This document shows positions 28,443 to 37,991 of a stretch of DNA of 64,000 nt, piece by piece. A program made the translations under genes and the position numbers. The notes beneath the pieces were generated by a model, which had not been told where the DNA came from, made no database searches, and was given only the letters and a program-made list of their open reading frames with translations. Source of the stretch: VRUE01 sp963817945 (GTDB lineage: Bacteria; Actinomycetota; Thermoleophilia; Solirubrobacterales; 70-9); the NCBI GenBank assembly GCA_963817945.1, contig CAWFQH010000005.1:1-64000 (forward strand), given 5' to 3'. How positions within the stretch are numbered: the first letter of the stretch is position 1; every line of letters begins with the position of its first letter.

Positions 28443-28994
28443 TCAGATCGCGAGTTGGCCGGCGCTCAAGCGGGCCGCGACCAGATCTGCCGCTTCCCCC
28501 GGCTCCTTGTCACCGACGTCGATGACGTGGCGTTCGAGCTCGCCGAGCTCCGCGAAGCTCTCCCAGAGCTGGGCGATCGCGGCGGAGTCGACCGGCGGCA
28601 GGCCTTCGCGGCTCTGCACCCGAGCAGCGCAGAGGGACAGGGGCGCCCGTAGAACCGCCAGGGCGACCGAGTGGCCGGTGTCGCGCAGGCGATCACGGAT
28701 CGGCTCGAGGAACCAACCGGGGATCACGATCCCGTCGACGATGGTGCGGTAGCCAGCCGTCGCGTACCCCGCGGCAGCGTTGGCGACGATGTCCATCACC
28801 ACCTGGTTCTGCTCGTGCGACTCGGGCTTCCAGGGCTCGACGTAGTCGGAACGGATGAAGCGAAAGAAAACGTCTGATTCCAGATGGACCGCTCGCGGCC
28901 AGCGCGTCGCGAGGATCTCCGCGATGGTGGTCTTGCCGACGCCGGGAGGGCCGGTGAGGATCAGGATCGGAGGGTTGCCGGACACGCGCTGCAT
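28443..28994 (-). CDS. P-loop nucleotide kinase-like ATPase (AAA_33/zeta-like)
   Basis: 183 aa. Walker A GPPGVGKTT at residues ~15-23 after strand LILT, then the substrate-side acidic residue pattern HLESDVFFRFI, and TIVDGIVIPGWFLEPI in the Walker-B-like position. The size and layout fit small-molecule kinases related to shikimate/chloramphenicol kinases and AAA_33 proteins. The acceptor is unknown. Start ATG 28994. No antitoxin-like partner is adjacent, so a zeta-toxin role is not supported. Confidence 0.78.
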   Translation of the reverse strand: MQRVSGNPPILILTGPPGVGKTTIAEILATRWPRAVHLESDVFFRFIRSDYVEPWKPESHEQNQVVMDIVANAAAGYATAGYRTIVDGIVIPGWFLEPIRDRLRDTGHSVALAVLRAPLSLCAARVQSREGLPPVDSAAIAQLWESFAELGELERHVIDVGDKEPGEAADLVAARLSAGQLAI

Positions 28995-29066
28995 TCCACC
29001 AGTACGGAGCTGGCTATGGGTGACGGGTCAAGCACTCGTCGATCCCAACGGACCGTGACCTCGTGA

Positions 29067-29657
29067 CTACAGGACCTTCAGGGCCATCTTGAAAATCTGA
29101 GCCGCGGCGCCGATCGCATGCGCATCGTCGTCTCGACTGATTCGCAGGTATTTCAACTGCACCGCTTCGCAGGCGGCCTTGAATTTTTCCTCGAAGGCCT
29201 GAGGCGATTCCTCGCCCGAGAGCAGGCCCTCGAATCCTTCACAGACGAGCCGGTCGATCACTTCGGATTCGACAACGTGAATCTCATCGGTGAAGCCGAC
29301 GTAGGACTCGACACCCATCGCTTTCGCCGTTGGCCCCAACTCGAGCGCCGACCAGCAGGCGACCGCCACGACGATGCCGGTGGCCCGATTGATGTTCGCT
29401 CTGTCGATCAGCGCCGGTTGTCCAAGCGTGTCCCTGTTGCCGTGACCGAAGAAGGCGACTATCTGCGAGTCCCCCCGCGCCACTTCGGCCTCGGGTCGCG
29501 ACGGACTTACCAAGAAGCTGGTTCGCCGCTGCGCCGAGGACCCATCACTCGCACGCATGGATGTCGCTGCGGGGCGGTTAGATTCCTCTGAGGCCTTGTC
29601 TAGGGTTCTCGGGGGCTTTCCCAGTGACGAGCCCGCCAATGCTCTCGCCTGGGCCAA
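29067..29657 (-). CDS. CHAT/caspase-like (clan CD) peptidase-fold protein, probably frameshifted at its N-terminus
   Basis: The readable frame (196 codons) contains the His motif AFFGHGNRDTLG and the Cys motif VAVACWSALELGP about 35 residues later, the dyad arrangement of CHAT and metacaspase-like domains, followed by VESYVGFTDEIH. The N-terminal ~35 residues may be non-native; an adjoining minus-strand frame, 29578-29886 (MRLLRVESASDVEQLIG...), looks like the true upstream half, separated by a 1-nt shift near 29690. CHAT proteases act in bacterial conflict and regulated proteolysis. Composition is less GC-rich than the flanks. No gasdermin or repeat partner is visible next to it. Confidence 0.5.
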   Translation of the reverse strand: MAQARALAGSSLGKPPRTLDKASEESNRPAATSMRASDGSSAQRRTSFLVSPSRPEAEVARGDSQIVAFFGHGNRDTLGQPALIDRANINRATGIVVAVACWSALELGPTAKAMGVESYVGFTDEIHVVESEVIDRLVCEGFEGLLSGEESPQAFEEKFKAACEAVQLKYLRISRDDDAHAIGAAAQIFKMALKVL

Positions 29658-29886
29658 AGCGGCGAACTCCCTCGCAGTCTACAGGCGTCGACACGGCGTT
29701 TGCGATCCGCTCAACCCCTCGGCAGGCGACCGCTCGATGCGACGGCCCGGGCCGAACGAGACAGTGTGCGCCAGTACCTCGCGAGCGTTCGACGACAGCT
29801 GGCCCCTTGAATGCGAACGCAGCACCGAACGGACTACCGATCAATTGCTCGACATCGGATGCTGATTCTACCCTGAGTAACCGCAT

Positions 29887-30258
29887 CGCTCCTCCGATGC
29901 GGAAGCGCCGTACTCGTTCCGCTCAATCCTTAGTTGTCCCGCTCAGAGTCGACGGTTTGTCGGCCCTTGCGCCGATCTGGCCATCTGGGCAGCGCGGTTC
30001 CCCCAGGAGGTACCCGTCATCAACGGTGAGTTCGCTTGGATCGCTTCAAGCTTGCGGATCTCGACCAAGGGAGCGAACCACAGGGCTCGTCCCTCCATAG
30101 ACGCCTCGCGCTAGCGCAATAGCTGCGGACAATTCACGCGCCGAACTCGCCTTCGAACGCGAAATCAAGGCTAGACAGACGCTCAGAAAGAGAAACTGAC
30201 CCGATGCACGTGGGCTATTGTCGATGCTTGCTAGCAGACGCTTGCCGAGACTTCAGCC
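29887..30258. other. 372-bp stretch without a supportable gene
   Basis: Lower GC than the flanks. Open frames here are short or show shadow-like composition. No tRNA, terminator or repeat was recognised. It may hold promoter DNA for the CHAT-like gene or a degraded coding segment. Confidence 0.5.
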
Positions 30259-30861
30259 CTAGAAATTACCGCCGCCACGGCAAGACGGCCTAACTTCCCT
30301 CGAAACAACATCTCCGCTGCTGTCGAACAAGGTGACCTTTCGAACACAATTCTCACCCTTGAGCACCGCGTCGAAATAACGGAACCGCGGAATCGTTCTA
30401 GCCGCACCGCTGCGACTCCTTGCTACACGCGGTCGAAAGACTCTCCTCTCCTTCCCGTCCAGGAGAAAGGCAACCTTGCGCACGATCGGGCGATATAAAG
30501 CGATAAATACCATCACTCTTGAATCTCCTGACCCAAATGACACATTATCGGCGACCGTATCCGTCGGCCTCGCAAGATTGCCGCAGACACTCGAATCGTG
30601 TCCTTCCACATATTCCGAGTCAGGTTGAGGCGGCTCTAAAAGAGTGGTTATCGCGCAAATTTCGTCTAAGGGCTTATGCGGGGGAAGCTTCGCGCCGACA
30701 GCCCACCGATAGCCATCCGTTTCACCTACCCCAAGCGTAATTGAGTACCAGCGACCGCCACCCTCACCGAAAGCAACGACAGAGGTCGCTAGGAGTAGTA
30801 CTCCAACGCTAGCCACGAGCGTAATACTTATGACCGACTTTTTGAAGCTCGCTTTAATCAT
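30259..30861 (-). CDS. Hypothetical exported or membrane-anchored protein
   Basis: About 200 aa from ATG 30861, chosen because the hydrophobic signal (KSVISITLVASVGVLLLATSVVAFG) then lies at the N-terminus. The mature part (RWYSITLGVGETDGYRWAVGAKLP, VMVFIALYRPIVRKVAFLLDGKERRVFRPR) is beta-rich with a few cysteines and a Cys near the end. No family recognised. It begins 26 bp after the stop of the NHL-protein C-terminal fragment, so originally the two were probably one transcript. Codon use is markedly less GC-rich than in the window's core genes. Confidence 0.6.
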   Translation of the reverse strand: MIKASFKKSVISITLVASVGVLLLATSVVAFGEGGGRWYSITLGVGETDGYRWAVGAKLPPHKPLDEICAITTLLEPPQPDSEYVEGHDSSVCGNLARPTDTVADNVSFGSGDSRVMVFIALYRPIVRKVAFLLDGKERRVFRPRVARSRSGAARTIPRFRYFDAVLKGENCVRKVTLFDSSGDVVSREVRPSCRGGGNF

Positions 30862-30887
30862 TTCTGATATGCCCAGACGATTTGAAA

Positions 30888-31250
30888 TTATGGCACATTT
30901 TGCTTTACGTCCCCGGACGCCAATAAGTGGAGTTCCAGTGCCTTGTCGTGCCAAATCCACGGATTAGGCGTGCCGCCGCAATTGTCTCCGCAGTTACCTC
31001 GCTGGCCTAAGGGCCAGTGAGCTTGGGCTCGAAGATAATGCCCGGCCGATGCACTCGCACCGCCGTTTCCATCTGCCGTCTTTGGTCCGTAACTGCACTG
31101 CGTAGGCTCTTTTAGCCACCAGTCGGCGAAATACGAATCGCCGATCATGCGCTTTGCACAGGCGATGGCATTTCTGTGCCGGACTCGGTTGCCTGGAGCG
31201 AAAAGAAACGCGCCTCTCATCGAAGCGTGCCAAAGGAGCATCGTGCCTAA
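30888..31250 (-). pseudogene. C-terminal fragment of the large NHL-repeat protein, cut off by an IS element
   Basis: About 120 codons open to the IS boundary. Joining the codons for GNAFTGDL (ending at 32152) to GTMLLWHASMRGAFLF here, with one target copy removed, gives a single continuous frame. The fragment holds FADWWLKEPTQCSYG and paired cysteines (GNCGDNCGG), probably a small secreted domain. It ends in a stop at 30888. Without the upstream part it should not be expressed as a functional unit. Confidence 0.85.
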
Positions 31251-32147
31251 GAACCTGTTTCACAAAGAAGGACCCGCCACTTGCGCGGTGAAGCCCTCCG
31301 ACACATGTGGTCGACTCTCGGAGGTGTCGGAGGTGCCATCGCGCTTTGAGGTAGACGACGGCCTATGGGCCGAGCTGGAGCCGCTGTTGCCCGTAGTGCA
31401 GCGCCGGTATCGCTATCCCGGCCGAAAGCGTCTCAACGACAGGGCTGCCCTGAACGGGATCCTCTTCGTCCTGCACACAGGGATCGCCTGGCGGGACCTG
31501 CCGGCCGAGTTCGGCTACGGCTCGGGGGTGACCTGCTGGAGGCGGCTGCGCGAGTGGCAGCAGGCGGGGGTCTGGGAGCAGCTGCACCAGGCGGTGCTGC
31601 GCAAGCTGAACGGCGCCGGTGAGATCGACTGGTCGAGGGCCGCCGCGGACTCCAGCCACATCCGAGCGCTTTTGGGGGGCTCCACACAGGGCCGTCCCCG
31701 GTCGATCGCGCCCGCACAGGCTCAAAGCACCACCTGCTGACCGACGCCGGCGGATTGCCGCTGGCGATCACCCTGACAGGCGGACAGCGCAACGACGTCA
31801 CCCAGCTCCTGCCCCTGATCGACGGCGTCGCGCCGATCGCCGGCAGGGTCGGCCGCCCCAGACACCGCCCCGAGCGGCTGCTCGCCGATCGGGGCTATGA
31901 CCATGACAAGTACCGCCGCGAGCTCTGGGCTCGCGGCATCAAGCCCCTGATCGCACGCCGTGGCGAGGAGCACGGCTCAGGGCTCGGCACCCAGCGTTGG
32001 GTCGTGGAGCGCAGCTTCACCTGGCTGCACCAGTTCCGCAGGCTCCGCATCCGCTGGGAGCGCGATCCCGACCAACACCTCGCTTTCATGCACCTCGCCT
32101 GCGCGATCGTCTGCTGGCGGAGGCTCAGGTCATTGTGAAACAGGTTC
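31251..32147 (+). mobile_element. IS5-family insertion sequence (~897 bp)
   Basis: Perfect 15-bp terminal inverted repeats: GAACCTGTTTCACAA at 31251-31265 and its reverse complement at 32133-32147. CTAAG occurs on both sides (31247-31251 and 32147-32151), so the target duplication is 3-5 bp depending on where the end is drawn; TAA or CTAA fits IS5-type YTAR targets. One transposase is encoded in two frames. The element interrupts a large secreted NHL-repeat protein. Intact ends, target duplication and exact frame restoration indicate a recent insertion. Confidence 0.93.
31333..32138 (+). CDS. IS5-family DDE transposase made by -1 frameshifting
   Basis: First frame from GTG 31333: FEVDDGLWAELEPLLP, GILFVLHTGIAWRDLPAEFG, then AAADSSHIRALLGG with the first catalytic Asp. 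The second frame continues TGPSPVDRARTGSKHHLLTDAGGLPLAITLTGG (in parts), LLADRGYDHDKYRREL (second Asp) and RWVVERSFTWLHQFRRLRIRWE (catalytic Glu). The zero frame reads TTG-GGG-GGC at 31674-31682; G-GGG-GGC fits the X-XXY-YYZ slippery heptamer and a -1 slip there joins the two halves exactly into the family consensus. Fused length ~268 aa, normal for the IS427-like group. Confidence 0.88.
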
Positions 32148-32151
32148 TAAG

Positions 32152-35100
32152 TCGCCCGTGAAGGCATTACCGCAATCCAAGGACGTGAGGAGAGCCTCAA
32201 TGGGAATGCCTTTGCCTTCAATTTCTTTTAAGTTGAGCCCGCAGATCGTCTCAGCGTACTTCCTCCGACTTTCACGAAGGGAGGACGTGGAGGCGTCAGC
32301 TTCATCGGCCGGCACGGCTTCCGGAGCTCCGACGAGGAGGGTGCTGTGGGTGACCAGCTCGAACGCTAGCGGATCTATTTCGGGAGGAGGCATAACAACT
32401 TGGTGAGTTATAAAACCCCCCTCCCAGCCAGCACCAGCGATCACTGGATAGACAAGAGACGCGGCGCGATGTTCGACTCTTAGCGTGATGACTTTGCCTT
32501 CACTCACGGTGAGTTTAGTCGGTACTGACGTACCAACGGCATCGTGTGCTGGAATCGTCGAGATCGTAAAAGCCAAGTAGCCGTTGGCAAAGTAGACGGC
32601 CGCACGAGTATTGTCGATGGCTTTTAGTTCTTGGTCTGGATATAGAAGTACTTCCCATGAAAACGTTTCTGCTCCCGCTTTGTCGCGGATTGCCTGAAAC
32701 GTCATCGTTCCATCGAACAGAGGCCTCACGATCGTGTCGACATGATCGGAGGTATCCGTGCAGACGGTCGCGTTGTTAGAGACCATTTCACTAGCGGCAG
32801 CGCCGGTGTTGATGGGTGCGAACTCGATGTTTGACACCGCTGGCGCTCCTTCCCCAGCTTGGCCTTCGCTTTCGATCGGATCTTCGGCTAAGACGTCCAT
32901 CGCGATACCGTCGGCGCATTCCCCCGCGATTTCAGTGGGTACCTCTGAGCCGGTCGTGGTGAAAGAGTCTGATGCCGGCTCTACGCCTAGCCCCGGCGCA
33001 GTCCCAGGTAATTCTTCTTCCCCAGACTCCTCGATGAGATTGGCGGTCGTAGTGTCTTCGATGGCTTCAAACGTATCGGTGGCCTCGGCGAGTGGTATGT
33101 CGCCTTTCGGATCGACGTTGATCGTCCAAGGTTTTTTGCTGCTGTTGCCCGCTGCGTCGGTCGCAATCAGTTCTGCTGAATGAGCACCGCCTTTGTATTG
33201 AGTCATGTCGACGGAGTGCCACAGGAGTGAGCCGCAGCCGCCATTTGGACAGCCTTCTGTTCTGCTGGCGACCGTGGCGCCGTCGATCTTAAGAGCCATA
33301 TAGGTCACCCCGTAACCGCTGTCCTGCGCAATCGGACTAATGAGGTAGCTTTTCTGCTCCACCCATCCCTCTGGCGCCGTGAACAATGGATTCGTTGCGA
33401 CTAGCTGCGGGGGAGCCGTGTCTTTAAGGGTCGTAACCGTCACCGATTTCGTCGTGGAGAGGCCGACCGCATCGGTGGCCGTAACGCTGACGGTGTGCTG
33501 ACCCGATACGTAGTCGGCGGCCTCGAGCACCCATTCGCGGCTTATCGCGCAGTTCTTGGTCCCGCAACCCGGCGCGTGCGCTGGTTCGACTAGAACACCG
33601 TCGATCTTGACTTCCGTCTTCACAACGCCGGACTGCGGATCGTGGTCGACTTTGCTCCAGCGCCCGATGCGGCGGTTGCTGGCGTCGGCGACCAGGGCGA
33701 CACCGTCGGCACCGACAGCGATGCCTCGCGGTTCGTTGAACTGGGCATTTGAGGTCCCACCGGAGCCGAACTGCCGCAGGAAAGATCCGTCGGACTCGAA
33801 CTCCTGAATCCGGTTGTTGCCTCCGTCGGCAACGAGAATGTTGCCCGAGCTCGTGATGGCCACCCCGGCCGGGCCTTTGAGTTTGCCGGCTTCAGTGCCT
33901 TCAGAGCCGAAGCTGTAGACGTATTTGCCTTCTGGATTGAACACGTAGACCTTGTGGTTTGCTGCGTCGGTGGCCCAGGCATTGCCGAGGGAATCGACTG
34001 CAATGCCCATGGGAGCGTTGAGCGGTCCTAAAAGCGGAAGGCCAGAGGCCGCACCAAGGAAGGTCCCGTCTTCGCGGAAACGAAAGATCTTGTCGGCGCC
34101 TTGGTCGGTGACCCAAAGGGTTTCCCCCGGCCCCGCTGCGATGCCCCACGGTTCGACAAAGGCGTTGAGGCCGTTGTTGAGCGAAGCCGTCAAGGTGATC
34201 GTTTTCAGGTATTCGCCTTTGGAGTTGAACTGCTGCAGGCGTTTGTTGCCGATTTCTGCAGCCCAGATGGTGCCGTTGGGGGCAACGGTGATCCCGCGAG
34301 GCTCGTTGATCTGCCCGGCGCCGCTGCCGGGCGTGCCGATCTGTTTCAGGAATTTCCCGTTCTTGTCGTACTGAACGATGCGCTGGTTGATGCGATCGGT
34401 CACCCAGACGTTGCCGCTGGCGTCAACGGCGACCCCTTGAGGACGTTCCAGCTGGCCCGTGCCGGTGCCGGCGGTGCCCAGCGGTGAGAGCGCTTCCGGA
34501 GCTGCGTCCTGCCCATCGCTGGCGCTGTATTTGAGGGCGTACTCGGCTGCTTTGGTGCCGAGGGTTGCCTGTTCGGTGAGGGTCCCCGAGAGGGCGAGCT
34601 TAGGGGCGGTGTGGTCGGCCTTCACGCGGACGTTTCCGGTGACTTTCTGACCGAGGGGGTCATAGGCATTGAATTTGAGCCAGTCTTCGCCTTGCGGCAT
34701 GGCTTTCGGGTCGTATGCCGGCTGCGGCAGGGCATCGCTGCTTTTCCACGATCGCGGGCAAGGTTTCGCGACTCCACCCGTGCAGCCATGTTTGGTCTCC
34801 AAGACTTTGAAACCGCCCGATATCGAAGGCTGTTCCAGAGTGATCTTCGAGACCCCCAAGCCAGGGTCTGACACGCTAAACGGAATCGCGCCGGTGGCTT
34901 TGTCGTTCATCCACCCGGCGGCCGGATTGCCAAGCGAGCCAATCCCCGGCTGATCTTTGTCGGTGAGTTCGATGAGTGCGCTGCCGAGGTAAACGCGCCG
35001 GTGTTGGTTGTACTGGTTCCAGTACGTAGCAAGTTCCAAGCTCGCTCGCTTTGCCCCTACGTTTTCATTGGGATTTTTAAGCTGGTACTGCCAGCTCATG

Positions 35101-36517
35101 TCAGTGAGATTGCCTTCGGTCCCAAGGCGCTGGGCAACTGACACGAAGCCATTGTTGTAGTCCCAGATATACATGCTAGGAACGGATGCTGAGTAAGGGT
35201 CTGATTTCCCGGCGTAGCCTCGAAGTAGAGGTTCCAGAGCGTCGCATTTCGGATATACGTCGTTGGCGGTGCATTGACCGCTGCCCAGTCGGACTCCCAA
35301 CGCGGCACGTGGTAGTCCCAGCGTCCCTTTGATCCTGCGGTGACCCAGGCTGTTCCGGACGTAATGGTCAGTCCGTACGCTCCGGAGGCCGGGCAACCGG
35401 GGCAATTGCCGGTAAAGGCTCCATGCCAGAAGTTGTTGCTGCCTTCCAGGACGGCCCGCCAATCGGGCATCGAGGTAGTCGACGTGCTATTCCGCCAGTC
35501 GTAGCCCTCAAAGATGGGATCTACAAGAATTGGATACGCGCTTTCGGCTCCCGGCTCGGCGGTAAGCGTCAGCGAGTCGTTGTTGACGCTGAGACGAACG
35601 GGTACCGGGTCACCGTTGGCGTCCACGGCGAACGGCGGGAGGACATTGATGACCACCTCGGCACCGTTGCGGATCTGGGCGCCCCCCTTCTCCGTCGCGT
35701 GAAGCGTGAAGTCGTTGGGCATCTCGATGAGGAAGGTCTGGCTAGTGGGAGCATCCTGGGACTGGAGCATGGTCAGCGTCTCTAGCCCGGTAGGCGTCGG
35801 AGCGACGGCAAAGGTCGTGTCCTCGGAGACCTCGGGATAAGTGACGACGCTTCCTCCGATGTTGGAAGCGCCGCGATCGGCCGGAGCACCCTGCAGCTCG
35901 ATTCGTATGTTGGATTCTGGAAGCGAAAGCCCTTCACCGAGCTGCGTCGGCAGCCCCACCTCTACAAGGGGATTCTGCGGCTGCAATTCCCCGTCGGCGT
36001 GCTCAAGCGCAAGGTCTACCGCCGCAGCCTGCCCGCCCTCGTTGGTGGTACGCAAGGGAAGCGTCGATTCCAAAAGGGCAGCCCCCTCGCCTTCTGAGCC
36101 GTTCCCCGATTCTCCATTGCCGTCCGCGTCAACGGATACGAGGGCGACGTTGTCCGAGTAGAACTTCTCTACCGCGAGTTCGTCGAAGATGCCGGCTGGG
36201 GTCTCAAGGAGAGGGCCGAACACATCGGTTAGCAGCTGATTGGCCTGCTCGCGGGTGAGATCCTGGTGAGGCAGTTCAGCAGCCGCCTGGGAGTCGGTGT
36301 AGGGGAAGGTGACCTTGTGTACGTCCGGGTCGGCCATTGCCGCCTCAAGTGCCGCTCGGGCCGGCGAGGCGGAGCTTTCGGCGGTGGCTGATCCGGCCCC
36401 AAGGCAAAGCAGGAGAAGGACTCCGAAGCCAGTGATAAGTGAAAATCGCCGCCGCCTATCCCGTCGTCGATCTAGCTCGCCAAACGTGTGCTCCGTGCGC
36501 TCTGCTCGGTGATCCAC
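32152..36517 (-). pseudogene. Large secreted NHL-repeat protein, N-terminal 4.4 kb (1-nt frameshift near 35222; 3' end cut by IS)
   Basis: Start GTG 36517, signal helix FSLITGFGVLLLLCLGAGSATA. A ~300-residue surface region with YPILVDPIFEGYDW follows. Near 35222 the frame changes: LWNLYFE must join GYAGKSDPYSASVPSMYIWDYNNG, needing one extra G. Then a six-or-more-blade NHL/SMP-30-like propeller (GTGQLERPQGVAVDASGNVWVTD, QINEPRGITVAPNGTIWAAE, KLKGPAGVAITSSGNILVAD, QFNEPRGIAVGADGVALVAD) and Ig-like adhesion domains (TDAVGLSTTKSVTV, TDAAGNSSKKPWTINVD). Without IS and frameshift the protein is ~1575 aa. It is an exported adhesion-like surface protein. Confidence 0.85.
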
Positions 36518-36774
36518 CAGCCTCGGCCCTTTCTCTCCGTGCCTTCCGAGAGCAAAGAGCCTTTGGCTTCAAGAATCGCGGAAGAACTCGCTTGATACGA
36601 CGGCGGTCACCCTAGCCGTCCTCCCACTCAGAACGCAAGGTTGTCGGTGCGAGACCCTCAATAGTTCATACATCTTTGAGCGTTCGTCTCCCGCAATACA
36701 GCTCCGCTAACTGGTGAATTAGGCGATGCGGACTTCGCTCGCATGCTGGTCGCGTCCGCACCGCCCGCTCGCCA

Positions 36775-36834
36775 TTAGGCGGACTTCACAACGCTTGACA
36801 GCACAACGACCTGCTCGGTCTTGATCATGCGCAC
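36775..36834 (-). CDS. 19-codon ORF with near-perfect Shine-Dalgarno (leader peptide candidate)
   Basis: Reading minus: AAGGAGGTGAT (36840-36850), eight bases after GGAGG a GTG, then VRMIKTEQVVVLSSVVKSA and TAA. The ribosome site is an 11-base complement to the 16S 3' end, the strongest in the window. A hairpin CCTGGC-CTGCAGA-GCCAGG lies just upstream in the presumed 5' leader. It lies 258 bp upstream of the NHL-repeat gene on the same strand. It could be a leader peptide, a small bioactive peptide, or a remnant. The product is unrecognised. Confidence 0.45.
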   Translation of the reverse strand: MRMIKTEQVVVLSSVVKSA

Positions 36835-36950
36835 AGCAATCACCTCCTTCCGGTAGCCCGCGGGGCGCGTCCTGGCTCTGCAGGCCAGGTCGGCGCCGCC
36901 ACTTATGGTGGAGAAATTTCTACCAGTAGAGGTCTAAATACGCAAAATCA

Positions 36951-36977
36951 GTTGAGCAAACGAGAAACTTGCTTAAC
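36951..36977. promoter_or_regulatory. Inverted repeat upstream of the winged-helix gene (operator candidate)
   Basis: GTTGAGCAA, a 9-bp spacer, then TTGCTTAAC; eight of nine positions pair. It lies 46 bp before the GTG of the winged-helix regulator at 37023 and also upstream of the divergent 19-codon ORF, so one dimeric regulator could control both directions. Confidence 0.45.
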
Positions 36978-37022
36978 TTCCGGGCGCTCCAATACCCGAC
37001 ACGTATTTGAGGAGGGCACTAG

Positions 37023-37796
37023 GTGGTTCCCAAAGGCAAGAGCAGGGAGAAGGGCGAGAGCGGCCGGCGGGCAAGGGTTCCCAAAACAAAGTCGGGAAAA
37101 CGAACTCCGAAAGCCAAGGCCGCCCGGCGGTCCGGGAACACAGCTAGCGACCACACGCCAGAGGTAATCGATCCGGGGGTAGCCGTGGTCGTAAAAAACC
37201 CTCTCCGCGTTCACATCATCGCTGTCGCCTTCCAGCGGCCCATCAGCCCAAGCGAATTCGCTAGGGAGTTCGACTGCCCGCGCTGGTCTGCCTCCTACCA
37301 CTTCAAGGAGTTGGCAAGACACGGCTTCCTTGAGCTCGTTAAAACGATTCCGGTTCGCGGGGCAACCAAACACATGTATCGCGCGACGAAGCGTGCTTAC
37401 ATCAGCAGCCAAGACTGGCGTTTAGTCGCGCCAACGGTTCAGCCGGGTATCGCGGGTGCCGCCCTTCGAGACCTCACGAATCGCGTGAGCGAGGCGCTAG
37501 AGCTAGGGACTTTCTGCGCGCGGCCAGACGCCTATCTGCTCTGGGACCCGCTCACCCTGGACGAGCAGGCCTGGGGCGAGCTCGTGGAAATGATGGCCTG
37601 GACCTATGACGAAACGAAGAGACTGGAGGCCGAGACCGTGGAGCGTCGAACCAAGGGGAAAGCGGAGCAGTGCTTTCCGGCAACGTTCATCATCGCGGGC
37701 TTTGAGTCTCCCACAGTGAAACAGGTGCAGGCTCATGCCAGAAGGAAGGAGAAGAAACGACAAGCACAAGGCAAGGGCAAGCGGAGGACGCCTTGA
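37023..37796 (+). CDS. ArsR-like winged-helix transcriptional regulator
   Basis: 257 aa from GTG 37023, with GAGGAGGG seven to eight bases upstream. A Lys/Arg-rich N-terminal tail (~45 residues) precedes the winged helix (VVKNPLRVHIIAVAFQRPISPSEFAREF, then WSASYHFKELARHGFLELV), the ArsR/HTH_20 pattern. The C-terminal half (VSEALELGTFCARPDAYLLWDPLTLDEQAWGELVEMM) is helical and probably dimerises; the tail is again basic. No metal-binding Cys/His cluster is seen. An inverted repeat lies just upstream, consistent with autoregulation. Codon use is less GC-biased than in flanking core genes. Confidence 0.75.
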   Translation: MVPKGKSREKGESGRRARVPKTKSGKRTPKAKAARRSGNTASDHTPEVIDPGVAVVVKNPLRVHIIAVAFQRPISPSEFAREFDCPRWSASYHFKELARHGFLELVKTIPVRGATKHMYRATKRAYISSQDWRLVAPTVQPGIAGAALRDLTNRVSEALELGTFCARPDAYLLWDPLTLDEQAWGELVEMMAWTYDETKRLEAETVERRTKGKAEQCFPATFIIAGFESPTVKQVQAHARRKEKKRQAQGKGKRRTP

Positions 37797-37991
37797 GTTC
37801 GCCGGCGATAGACGGAGCCCAGACCTTTCCCCTGCCAGGCAGCGACCCGCGACCGACCTCAGCTCCGCCGCATCGCGCGATAGCTTCGATTCGTCAGCGA
37901 GTTCCTGGTCGAGCAATTCGAGCTATAGAGCCAGAGTCAGCACCGCATTAGAACCACGCCCGAGAATTTGGCTCTAGAAGGGCAAAAGCAA

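Noticed and set aside
28431..28452. TCTGAG...CTCAGA inverted repeat between the GFA gene and the kinase gene as a terminator
   Set aside because: Only six base pairs with a ten-base loop and no T-run; too weak to call.
28443..28994. Zeta-type toxin with an antitoxin partner
   Set aside because: Walker A alone is shared by many small kinases; no epsilon-like partner gene is adjacent.
29624..30100. 158-codon plus-strand frame
   Set aside because: Low-complexity Ser/Pro/Arg composition, no start signal, antisense to the CHAT-like gene's upstream part.
36838..36852. ATCACCTCCTTCC on the plus strand, like a 16S rRNA 3' end
   Set aside because: The match is only the anti-Shine-Dalgarno core; no other 16S sequence lies around it. 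Better read as a strong Shine-Dalgarno on the minus strand.
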